Assembly (NCBI GenBank): GCA_019914945.1
Contig: CM034104.1
Span: 10,528,046-10,592,045 of the forward strand
Source of the DNA: Typha latifolia
Lineage: Eukaryota; Streptophyta; Magnoliopsida; Poales; Typhaceae
Reading direction: 5' to 3'
Length of the DNA stretch: 64,000 nt
The notes beneath the pieces were generated by a model. That model saw only the letters and a program-made list of their open reading frames with translations. It made no database searches and was not told where the DNA came from. Position 1 is the stretch's first letter. Every line of letters starts with the position of its first letter. The position numbers were made by a program, and so were the translations under genes. Below are positions 16,780 through 27,903 of this stretch, in pieces.

Positions 16780-17580
16780 GCTACGAGGCCGCGAGTGTGC
16801 GGATAAACACACCCTGCAGTTTTCACAATCCACACCTCCGCATGCTGAATCTTACTGAAATGTGGCGTGTCTCAGCGGAACCAAATGGCGTGTACTTAAC
16901 ATGTGCAGACCCCTCCGAGTCGTCGCCACTCCTGCGAACCGACACGGATTCTTAGCTGTCCCGTGCGGGACAGGTGTTCCGTCACGTCGGCGTACCGATC
17001 TCCAGCCATCCATTGTTCCTCCACTCAAAGCTGACTGCTGGATTTCGTCCACGTGTACTCCGAGGCGATTCCCTTTCGACCACGAGATGGATAGCGACCT
17101 CATGTCACGAGATCTCGCAGCGTGTACTCCTTCCTTCTAACTTACGCCGCCGTGGCGTTTGCCCCCGCCCCCTATCCTACGCACCCACTCTAATAAAAGA
17201 AGATTAAAATTTTGAATTGCCGAAAAAGTTCAAACGGATAAACCACCATTTTGTCTTAAGATCCCCCGTAAAAATTATTAGTTATTATATTTTTTTACAA
17301 TTTAACCCCTATAATAATAAAGAAAAATGGAGTAAAAAGGAAGTCATAGTACCACCACCGCTCTCTATCCTCTGTTGTTTAACTCTCACTTTCTCTCACC
17401 TTCCTTCCCCTCTCTCTCTTCTTCTTGGCTTCTTCCAATCTCCTCTCTTCTCTTCCGCAGAAACCCTAATCTTAGCCCTAGTTCTCGATCCCGTTACTAT
17501 CTTTGATCTGGATCTCGGCACACGGCAATGGCGGCATTTGGGGAGGAAGGTGGGGATGGGGACTGACGAGATCTGCGGCA
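16780..17580 (+). promoter_or_regulatory. CpG-rich promoter and leader region of the DUF7036-type gene
   Basis: Base composition changes sharply at about 16780. It includes an 18-bp inverted repeat CTGTCCCGTGCGGGACAG (16956-16973), a G-box CACGTG (17050-17055), pyrimidine-rich leader sequence (17385-17455) and a perfect telo-box AAACCCTAA (17461-17469). The telo-box lies about 110 bp before the start codon. Short open frames within it have no family resemblance. Transcription probably starts near 17350-17400, but I see no clear TATA box. Confidence 0.5.
17528..17566 (+). CDS. Upstream ORF of 12 codons in the leader of the DUF7036-type gene
   Basis: ATG at 17528 opens MAAFGEEGGDGD and stops at 17564-17566, 14 bp before the main ATG at 17581. 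It is in the +3 frame relative to the main frame and does not overlap it. Its ATG context (GCAATGG) is good, so it could lower translation of the main protein. Whether it lies in the transcript depends on the unmapped start site. Confidence 0.45.
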   Translation: MAAFGEEGGDGD

Positions 17581-20500
17581 ATGGGCAAGGTCGATGAGGA
17601 GCAGCAGGCGGGGTCCGGCACGCCGGAGTCGGCGGATATAGCCGGAGGTAATGCCGACGGAGGTAGATGCTCAAGATGTGGGAGGATCGTGCGGCTGCGG
17701 TGCGTTGCGGCGCTCATCCTCGGCGCTGCCGTGCTTCTCTCAGCCGTGTTCTGGTTGCCACCGTTCGTCGGACGGCGAAGGGATGCGGATCCCGGACATG
17801 TGCATGGAGGTGAGGATGGGGGAATGCTGGGGATTATATTGGTTTCTTGGTTGGATTTGGGGCGCTTTTAGGATCTGGTGTTTCTAGATCTGATCTTTCT
17901 TGATGTTCTGGTAGATAGTATTAATGATTCTATATTTTTTAATGTGTTTGTTTGTAGGTTATTTTATCTGTGGTATTATGGACTTGCATTTGCTGATCTT
18001 AAGACAGGATTTGGGAGAAATTCGTGTTAATTTAATGTTATTTTATAATAATTAAGAGCTTATCTTGGTCATTTACCTGCTTTCTTCATATTTCTATAGA
18101 TTCGTTTTCTAGAGAGTAGGCGAGTCATTGCATAATACCAGTAAAACTAAGCCATTATCAGAGTTTATTGAATTCTGAGTGACATATGGTTTTTACCTGA
18201 TTTGGAGGAATTCTAAGTCTGAGGATATTGATAGGCATCTGACTGCCTTTGTTTTCTAGAGAGTAGGTGGGTCATTGCATAATACCAGTAAAACTAAGCC
18301 ATTATCAGAGTTTATTGAATTATGAGTGACATATGGTTTTTACCTGATTTGGAGGAATTCTAAGTCTGAGGATATTGATAGGCATCTGACTGCCTTTGCT
18401 TATATAATTTCAGTGCAAATTGAGACCGGTGGAAAAAAAATGTTTGACTTGGGATCACTCTTTGATCTAATAGGGAAGTCAGATAAATTTTGTGATTTTG
18501 AGATCTGTTGAACTTGTTTATCTATATCGTTTGACATTGCGGTAGTAGGGTGATCACCTTAGTTGACAGTTGTCCCATCTAATGTTCTTTCAATCGTTGG
18601 AGCTGGAAAATCTACTTATCCAATTTCCGGTTGAGGTAATAAGCTGATATTCTTTGATGTGCATTAGTTAGAGTTCTAGTTGCTGCCAATAAATGTTTTT
18701 TAAATATTCATTTGTTGAAGTTGGCAAACCTAAATTTTTTTGGTTAAAGTTGAATGTTTGTCATAGGTATCTCAAATTTATAGGATATTTTTTGTGATTG
18801 TAACTGCTTGAAAAGAGGAATTTAAATACTGGCAACTGAGCTCTCAAAATCTGCCAAGTTAAATAGAGTTTCTCAAGGTTTATATGGGCTCTGACAATGC
18901 CTTAATCTTGGTCAATTCCTAGCTTTCTCAAGGTTAGAAATACCTATCGGAATCTGGTGCATGAACATGCTTTGGTGCTATTGCCTGATGCATAAGGTCA
19001 AAGCAAACAAAAGCAAGAAGAACTTAAAAGAGGACAATAAAGATGTAATAAGAAACCTAAAATCAATAATAAAAAACTGGGCAGTAAGAATTTGCATTTA
19101 ATTTGGACATTTCAATCCACTAGGCTTTGGGCAACAAATTTTAAAAGGGCATCCAGTGCATAGAGCCCTGGTAATGCAAGGATGTTCTTTCAGCCAGATA
19201 AATTGAAAGCTAGCTTTCATAATTCTTCAATCTAAAACAATTTGTTGAGATGAAAGGGGCTGCTTGGGCCACCTTTTGAGAAAACATTTTGCGGTTCAAT
19301 TTTTGAAGTGACTAAATGCTTTCACATATATGGATTTTCCAGAAGAAATTGCTCTTTTGTTAATATAAGCATAATGAGACCAAGATGACATGATCAGTAA
19401 CCATGATCTGTGTATTTGGGAGCTCTTTCCTTTATGGAAAATGGTAAAGCTTCTTATAAAGCATAAATGTCAACCATATGCAACACATGCAGGCTGAGTC
19501 ATCTAGATATGGGGATAGAAGCACCTTAAATGATAGATTTATCTCTCTACTCATGCATGCTTGAGTTGTCAATGCAATATGCCCTTGTTGTATGATATGC
19601 ATTGTTATATGAGGTACTCAGGATTTGCCAAAGATTCCAGTATCAAATTTTGATGCTTGGAATCTAGGCATATGGATAACACAGTTGCATGTGAGCATAA
19701 ATTGCACTAAAAGTTCATATTATTCATGACAAGCTTACTTGCCTTTTTACTATGTTTTATTTGTGCTGTGAGTATGTTTAATAATGGCAGTATATCATTA
19801 CTCAACTGTATTTTTGAAAGTTGCAAGTATGAGGCAATGTCTATAGTAAAGACTAGTAGACATCCTAAGAAAGCACACCCTTCTGCAAGATGTCTTATAT
19901 CCTTTTGAAAGTAAAGAATGACTATGAATGGTAGGAGGTAAGTAATGACAAAGGTGAATGATTGAAGACTGGTGTGCAAATTTGCTAGATGAGAGGGGAA
20001 AGAAAATTTAAATAGTTCTATCAAGTGAAGAACAATAGTTTATGGTGAAGGTTTCGAAAGTTTGAGAGTTAGTTGGAGGATAAGCAAATAAGATGTCATA
20101 TGTAAGAATGCCACATTGACAAATGTTAGACGGAGGATAGAGTACTTGATCTGTCGTATGAAAATGTAAAAGGTTAAATTAAGAGCCTGAGATATGTATA
20201 CTAGCTGGGAGATACTAGCAAAGTTCAATCTGAATACGTAAAGCTTGCCAAAAGGGGTATTGGTTGCAGAAGTTTATCTGAGATAGCTGCCAAATTGCTC
20301 ATATAAGAGCTACTGTTGGTGTAGAAGGCATGAAGCTGTATGCCTGAAGCCTGTGGTCAAGAGCCTAGCATACCAACACATAGGTCTTGGGTGTGTGCCG
20401 AAAAATTGTCATGTTCTTTGTGGCCTGTACTGTGGTGAAAGTTGCCCTAGTTGTCAAACCAATAGCCTACAAGGCTCACCTTCAATAAAAAATAAAAAAT

Positions 20501-23500
20501 AAAAAAAATGAAGGAAAAATGAAAAAAATAATCAAAAGAAGCTGAAGAATTTTGCTTGCTTTCTTACAGTTAAATACACTAAATAGAACAGTATGGTACA
20601 CCTTATTGTATAACAACTCCTTGGTTCTTTTATAATGTGCATCTGGTCAATGTAATATTTTAAGTCCAGATAAGAAGTCTAGTTGTTGAAATACTTAATC
20701 TGACACGATATGCTTGGTCAACTAAAATTTATTGGATTGAAGTATTGCACTTCTTTTGGTGGTTCGTATCTCATGATGCTGATTGCATTCTTTAATAAAT
20801 CATTAATACTCAAATAGTTATGCATAGAATTTGATAGGACAAGTTGTCAGAATTGTTGATTTTTGTTCGAACTATCTCCAACTAGAGTAGACATGTTTTG
20901 TTAATACTTTTGTACATGATTTTATAATTATCTTTTTGGCTGGCTAGACTTTAATGTTTACCTTACTGGTGATATAAGGTACTGAGAGTACACCAGATTT
21001 AGCTAATAAATGACTTAATTGATTTTACTGTAGATTCTAACCGGTGAACTCATTTTGCAGCTGATATAGTAGCAAGTTTCAGATTGCAGAGGTCGCTTTT
21101 TGAGCTCAAGAAAAACATGTCACAACTTGAATATGATATTTTCGAAGAAATTGGTGTTCCTAATTCTTCAGTATGTATTCTGTTCTACTACTTTTTCTAC
21201 CTCTATCCATTGTGCTTTCATGTCCTTACTAATGCCTATTACATGATAGGTGGTTATAAGTTCTCTGGAACCAATATCTGGATCGAACTGGACAAATGTG
21301 GTTTTTGGCATCTGGCCTTATCCGAGAAACTTGACTATATCGCCAACAGGGTTGAGCATTCTCCGGTCCTATTTTATGTCCTTGGTTGTAGGGCAATCAA
21401 CTCTTCACTTGACAACGTCCTTGTTTGGAAATTCATCCATTTTTGAGGTGCTAAAGTTCCCTGGAGGAATAACGATTATCCCTCAACAAAATGCCTTCCT
21501 TCTGCAGAAGCCTCATGCTGTATTCAATTTCTCTTTAAACTTCCCCATTGATGAAGTGAAGGACAAAGTCGATGAATTAAAGGAGCAGATGAAGTTGGGT
21601 TTACTTCTCAATGATTATGAGGTCTGTCTATCTGATTCTTGTAACTAAAGTCACATAACTGATCTCTATTCAGTCATATATCAACTTGCCAAAGATCCTT
21701 TAACATAATGAGTGCTCAGTCAAAATACAGAAATAAAGTTTTCTTCCAATATTTTGCACTTCTAAAGACATTGTGGTGATAGAAATTCACCATTTTAAAA
21801 GTAGTAGTAGCTTGACAATGAAATAGAATATGTTGCTCCTTTCGTTCACATGCATAGTAGTGGCTTAAGACATAAGACACATATCTGGAATGTATTAAGT
21901 TACAACTTCTTGAGAGTCTTTTACTTGTAGTTTCGGTTAAATATACTTTAATTTCATTAACTAATTTCTCTTTCTGTGAAATGCAGAATCTCTACGTCAA
22001 ATTGACAAACCTAGAGGGTTCAACAACTGTTCCTCCAACAATTGTTCAGACCTCCATCATTCTTGCAGTTAGAAATAACCAACCAAGGTTGAAACAGTTG
22101 GCGCAGACGATCACTAATTCGTCTTCGGGAAACCTGGGTTTAAATCATACTGTGTTTGGCAGAGTAAAGCAGATCCATCTCTCCTCTTATCTTCAACGCT
22201 CGTTGAGTAGTGGAGGTAGTGCTAGTTCACCAAGTCCAGCTCCCCAACCACATGTTGGTCATCATCATTACCACCATCACCGCCACCATCACCACAATCA
22301 TGGAGGTGATAAGCATTTCCCCCCTGCTCCTTCATCTTCTCCGAGACACAGTTACCAAACTCCAGCTCCATCTGGTTGCCGGTTTAGACATTCAGGAAAA
22401 CCCAAGAACAATGCTCATCTTGTTCCATCTGTTGCACCTGATGTAGATCAACATCATTTTGCTCCTCCTTTGGCTTCCCCTCTGCATTCTGTTGCACCTG
22501 CAGGGATCTCATTTGCTCCCACTGCACATGAAGACCCGCCAGCTCCAGCTCCTCGACTTCCAGTATCTCCATTGCCTTCTGTGGTTTTCACTCATGAACG
22601 GCCTCCAAGTGGGAGTATACCAAGCAACAAGCCTTCTGGAGGAATGTTATCAATATCGCCTACACCTTTTACTTGTGAGTTTGCCCTGAAATTCTGGTTT
22701 TTGAGAGTAGTGTTATTTATTAGTTTAATTTCTAATTAATGCTAGTTTTATTTAAAAGGAAGTATATGAAACTATGAAATTTTGAAAATGGGAAAGATAA
22801 AGAATAAAGACAGGAAGGTAGCAAAATTTCAAATCAATGCCAAACCAACAATATTTCAGTAATATGAGGCTGTAGCTATGGCAACCATTCAGAGCCATTC
22901 CACAACCAAGAGTTTATTTTGCAGAATTTCATTTTCTATATTATTTGTAATACAGTAGTAGTCATCTGTTCTACTCCTACGTAGATCAAAGTATCAATCT
23001 TCGTACCTTTCTTAGGTATCTTACATTTTAGTTCTCATTTATATTTAGGATAGTACTTAAAGTTACATGCAGCATGATGGTTTATTTAAGCATTGTCTCT
23101 TATATCTCAATGTGCTTAGTTTATTTCTTGAATTCTTTGTATCAACTAGCATTGATGTTTCTACCAAAACTTATGGCCAGATATGCTGCTATTGTTCATA
23201 GTTGGCCACATGAATCCTACTGCACATCTGCATAGTTGCTTAAGTACTTAGGACTGCAATTTCCTTATTTTTCAAATGTATAAGGCTTTTTTCCTGCGCA
23301 CCCTACTGGATTGATCCATCCCTTTCTGTGACAATTTTGGATGTTCTACAATAGGCTTATAGATAAATTTCTATTTGTATCACTGACTTAACAGATATTA
23401 AGGTCTTCCTTATATCCTTCATTATTTAATTTTCAAAAGAATCAATGTACATTTAAAACTACATGTAACAAGGATGGCTGTGCTGAAACCCAGTTGTTAC

Positions 23501-26500
23501 AGCACTGAGCATGCCTCTAATATACATTTAGGGTCTTTACACATGTTTTTGGTTTGGATATACATATTAAAGCTAAGCTTTTATTCTTATGTAACGTTGT
23601 AAATAAACTATTTTATTAAAAATATAGCAATAGTAAAATAGAAACATAATTTGACACATAATATGATTGAATACATTAATTAATTGACAATAGCTCAATA
23701 ATTAAAACTAAAACCTAATTGAACGTATCTAAGCCAACATGTTTGTATATCAATTTTGACCCAATTTGAATGAATTTGAAATATTAGTTTTGGATTTTTT
23801 AAAATTTAGGAAAAAATTGTGGGAAAAATCTAAGCATGTTGAAATTTTTTCTATAATTAATAATCTCATATACAACTTTTGACCCAATTTAAATAAATTT
23901 GACATTAATTTAGATTTTTGAAATTTGGAGGAAATGTTTTTGGGAAATCAAAATTTTCTTTTGATTTCTACTTTTAGAAGAGTACTTTTTATAGATCTAA
24001 TACTTAAATCTATGTAAAATTAACCTTTAAAAATAATTTATCTAGCAAAGATGAGCTAGATCTATCATTTGTACATCCCAAATTAGTTTTAAAAGTGTAA
24101 AATAAAAAAACCTTTGTCGACCGACACAAGTTGACATAGGTTCGTGCCGATTTGGCACACCTATGTCGGCCAGCACAATTTGACACACCTTGGCACGAGG
24201 CTATGCCACTGGCACAACTCTTGCTGAGTGTAGATACCAAGGTTCCCAGTATTGGGATCGGGATTGGTATCGGCTGTCCAGAAAAACGATATGTATCGGC
24301 CGTATCGGTGGTATCGGCCGTATCTGCCGTTTGTATCGGATCGAACTATTTTTTAATTATATAAAATTTTAAATATTATTTAAAAATGCAGAAAAATTTA
24401 GAAAAAATGACAAAAAATAAGAAAACAGAAATTACTCACATATGAAGTCTAAAAACTTAAAAAATGTATTAACTTACTCAAAATTACCTATCACTTTGCT
24501 CACTGCTATCATTATCAATGTGTATAGGATTATGCATCAATTCTTCACGAACCATTGACTCTCTTTATTGTGCAGATTATTTATCCTTCTTTTTGCCAAT
24601 TAAATGAGCCAATATCTGTTTTCTAACTTCCAAGGATATTTGAGTGCAAGCTGCTACATTTCCTTGTCTTCCAGCTAAATGTTCTTTGGCTGACACCACT
24701 ACTTATTTCCTTTCCACACTAGTTGCATTTAACACGTCTTTTATCTTGTCCAATAGTATTGTAATGTTGCCACCTAATGTCGGTATTATATGACTTCTGT
24801 TTTGGAGCTATTGATATTTTAACTCTGCAACTAAAAAATATAAACAAAAATTAAAATAAAATATAAAATAATTTAAAATTTATGAGGCATAACTGCATAA
24901 GCAGCACCAGGTGTTGCCACCACTACTGGTGCTGATGCTGCAGCAGCACCTGCTGCAGGTGTAGTTATTGCACAATATAAAAAAATTTAAAAATTGAAAA
25001 AAAATTTACCCAAGGTTGCCGGAGATCGAGGTCATTGAATCTTCGTCGGAGAACGTCGCCGGAGGTCGAGGTTACTGGGTAACCGGAGATATACTCACTA
25101 CTTAGTCGCCGGTGAGAAAGAGACTCGTGAGAAAGAGAGAAAGAAAGAAAAGAGAGAGAAAGGAAAGAGAGAAAGAGAGAAAAAAAGAAAAGAGAGAGAA
25201 AAGGGAGAGAGGCAGGTGGGGAGTGGGGACATCAATTATTGATGTCCCCCTGGGAAATCAAACTGGCTGGGATCAGGATCAGATGAAACTGGAAATCATG
25301 GTAGATACTCTATTGGCTTGACAGTGCTAGACGACTGGGGCATCCTTGCCATATAATACATATCATGTTAGGAAACTTCTCCTCCGATTCTTTTCTCATT
25401 TAGGTACAATGAATATTTCCATCTATATTACTAATAATTTATCATTTTATTGCACCAACCTTGTGAGGCATTTGTGGAACCTCATGCACAATGACACAAG
25501 CTATGCCATCTTATCTTGTTAAGTGAATTTTATATGACACAATTTGATGTGCTTTTAATGCTTTCTAGAATGAAGAGATATAGTTGTAAACAAATTATAT
25601 AATGAAGCTTTTGAAGGTAAGACCATGTAAAGTGAATAGATCTTCATTTAACCTGTTCAAGACAAATATTAAACCTTGCGTTCAGTGCTATATTTCTCAT
25701 TGGTCGAAACTATTTCCATGTCTATAGAATTTCCTAGATTGAACCTAAGCTGCAATTTAGAAGGTAGAGTAAAATTTGTGAGTTCTTTTAGAGCATTCTC
25801 ATCTATCATCTTTGAATTATGCTCTATCTAACTATATATTGTTGGAAAAGACATGGATGAAAATCTAGAGAGGTAAATTTTTTAGTTTGTCATTTAGGAG
25901 TCTATGGTTTAATAGAAGGCTTGTAGAATGATGATTTGATTGTTAGATAAATGGTTGACCCAAAAACTTAAGTTGTTAGTTACGGACTAACAATGCATAT
26001 CATGTGCCTTAAACACAATTTGTTGTGTGTGGTCTCTAATTTTGCATGTAGACATGATAGATAACAAGATCTACAGCTGACACCATCGCCATCGCACAAC
26101 ACCAGTATAAATATTAGAAAATAGGGAATAAAATGCAAATGATTATTCAACTTATGACCTATGTAAAAACTACCACCAGTTAGTCTCGAAAAGCTAAACT
26201 GTTAGATGACAATGTATATAATGCTTTACATTTAAAAAAAATCCGAAACAAAATATTGAAATGCCATAAAATTATAACTTAATAGACTGGAGTTATAGCT
26301 TGTTTAGCTGGCTTCAAATGTACCTTAACATCTGATTTGATTTTCCTATGGATAATCTAAACTCTATCTTAGTGTACAAGAGCAAATGTACCTTTTCTAA
26401 TAGGTTCTTGATATAGGGCAGTCTATGGTGATTCTTTTGCATTTCACATGGCAGTACATCTTTGTTAACATGTTCGGTGCTTAGTACTGCTATTTACACA

Positions 26501-27379
26501 ATCTTTATGTGAATGTATTTAGGCTATTATTGTCCTGGCCATCAACTCTTAATAGGTGAAATCACTGAAAACCATATTAAACAGAAATGATCAAGATGAA
26601 AAGAAGTGTACCCCATTGCTCCAATCAATGTAGGATTTGGAAGAGCAAGATGAATACCGGCTTACCCCATCTACGATAGTGAGTGTTTCCATGAGTCAAA
26701 AATCTTCCATGAAGATGATTGCAATCTTTATCATCATTGCTAGTGACATCTTCAAATGATCATAATAAGGCAACTGATTGCAACTTCACTATTTGGAAGT
26801 TGTTACTGTTAGGAAAACAGATGGGCCTAAGGGAAACATTACTTCATGATTTTGAGACTATGTTAGATTGGTTTTATCTCATTCTCACTTTCCATTTCTT
26901 GTGCTGCTTTCTTTTCTCTTGTCAAACCTTAGGAGGACCGAGGACCAGTTGCTTTCCATTGCTTGTTCCTCTTTGTCACCAATTTCTATGCAGTCAGCTA
27001 TTTAATAATTGACGCAAAATCTTGACAATAATAAGAAAGACTAAATCTTATATATCTTGGCCGAGGAAAATGCATAATCATATAAAGACTAGCGATTAGG
27101 ACCTAAATTAGCCACCAAATTAAATGCATTGATTATTTTTGCTAATAACTCTATGCATCAATAGATAATTGCAGTGCATAGGTAGTGTTTTCTGAGTTAA
27201 CACTGGAATCTCTGTGTTGTGATTCTTCATCTCTTGATTTTGTTAGATCTCTCCATCTAGATTATCTTTCCTTATATAACATCTTTCCCATTATGTTTGC
27301 AGCTTCTGCTTCAGCACAGACTTCCTTCAGTTGGGCCATTACAACTCTCCTGTATTTGTTAACAACGAGTTTATTGTGA
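17581..27379 (+). CDS. DUF7036-type plant membrane protein with His-rich and Pro-rich tail
   Basis: Exons: 17581-17809, 21061-21170, 21250-21621, 21987-22674, 27303-27379, giving 491 residues. The function of the family is unknown. Residues 1-40 are a hydrophilic cytosolic tail with a CSRC pair (30 and 33) and a basic RIVRLR stretch before a single membrane segment at about 41-62. This order predicts a type II protein whose large part faces the lumen or the wall. Several N-glycosylation sequons (NLT, NSS, NFS, NHT) agree with that. Residues about 80-315 are the conserved domain (FGIWPYPRNLTISPTGLSIL, FPGGITIIPQQNAF, KQIHLSSYLQRSL). Residues 326-347 are very His-rich, followed by a Pro/Ala/Ser-rich stretch to about 460. 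The last exon adds SWAITTLLYLLTTSLL, a hydrophobic end that could be a GPI-anchor signal or second membrane segment. Exons 1-4 are solid. Exon 5 lies 4.6 kb away and is inferred from phase and a good acceptor. Reading through the donor at 22675 instead gives a stop at 22739. Confidence 0.82.
18104..18397. repeat. 147-bp tandem duplication in intron 1 of the DUF7036-type gene
   Basis: Units 18104-18250 and 18251-18397 differ at about three of 147 positions (for example GTAGGCGAGTC against GTAGGTGGGTC). It is non-coding and recent. Confidence 0.95.
24100..25105 (-). mobile_element. hAT transposon fragment with BED zinc-finger remnant
   Basis: On the minus strand 24830-24540 translates, with stops, as DIRWQHYNTIGQDKRRVKCN, CGKEISSGVSAKEHLAGRQG and NVAACTQISLEVRKQILAHL. 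That is the BED-type zinc finger found at the N terminus of plant hAT transposases of the DUF659 type. No catalytic domain follows. Next to it, 24115-24345 is a GC-richer repeat with GTATCGG occurring several times, perhaps the end of the same element. It sits in the last intron of the DUF7036-type gene. Its limits are approximate. Confidence 0.55.
25106..25216 (+). repeat. GA-rich polypurine tract
   Basis: About 110 bp of nearly pure purine (GAGAAAGAGAGAAAGAAAG type) on the plus strand. It can be read as a Lys/Glu/Arg-rich frame but shows no gene features. Confidence 0.8.
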
Positions 27380-27900
27380 AGTATGGAGCATTTTGGTTTC
27401 TCTATCCAAATTACGAAGTCCGGTAGAAGCACGACACACAAGTTCTGGTGCTGTATCATAAGAGCTGAGAAAGTTTCCATGCGGGTGCAACAAATTTAAA
27501 AAGTTGGGGCACCTTGTTTCTCTTAAGTACTTCTATTGCATGTAAATATGGAGACCATGCAAGCGGGAACGTGTTTGCGGTCAAAGCCACAGAGGTGGCA
27601 GGCCCCTTATTAACACATTCCCTTGTTGGATATGTACTATATTCAGCGGAAGATTGAATAAGAGAAAATTGTGTTTTGCAACATGCCATTTTTCTCACCT
27701 TGGGCCTTCTTCTTTTTGTTGATCTTTTTGCATAAGTTATGCTCTATGGGATAGATAAATACTACCGCGTGGCACAATGATGACAAGCAATAGACAAATA
27801 AAATACGATGTTAGCAAAAAAAAATTGTGCTTTATATATTAGAAAGGAAGTTATAAGGAGTTGGAATATATCCTTAAGATTGCTAGATAGATGAGTTCAT
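27380..27900. other. 3' UTR and downstream of the DUF7036-type gene; possible relic of a 5' LTR
   Basis: No gene is seen. The last 40 bases before 27900 (TATCCTTAAGATTGCTAGAT...) loosely resemble 31272-31300, which could be the end of the matching 3' LTR of the Ty3 element described next. Confidence 0.3.
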
Positions 27901-27903
27901 AAT

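Noticed and set aside
16507..17207. Cluster of overlapping short frames before the DUF7036-type gene
   Set aside because: Open on both strands because of higher GC content; no motif or codon signature, and better explained as promoter DNA.
17503..17580. In-frame N-terminal extension of the DUF7036-type protein upstream of 17581
   Set aside because: The longer frame has no ATG at its start; the first in-frame ATG is 17581, and the extension has no membrane-protein character.
22210..22689. Plus-strand frames rich in Ile/Thr/Leu within exon 4 of the DUF7036-type gene
   Set aside because: These are alternative frames of the His- and Pro-rich coding exon.
25112..25321. Lys/Glu/Arg-rich 69-codon frame
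   Set aside because: It is a translated GA microsatellite without any conserved feature.
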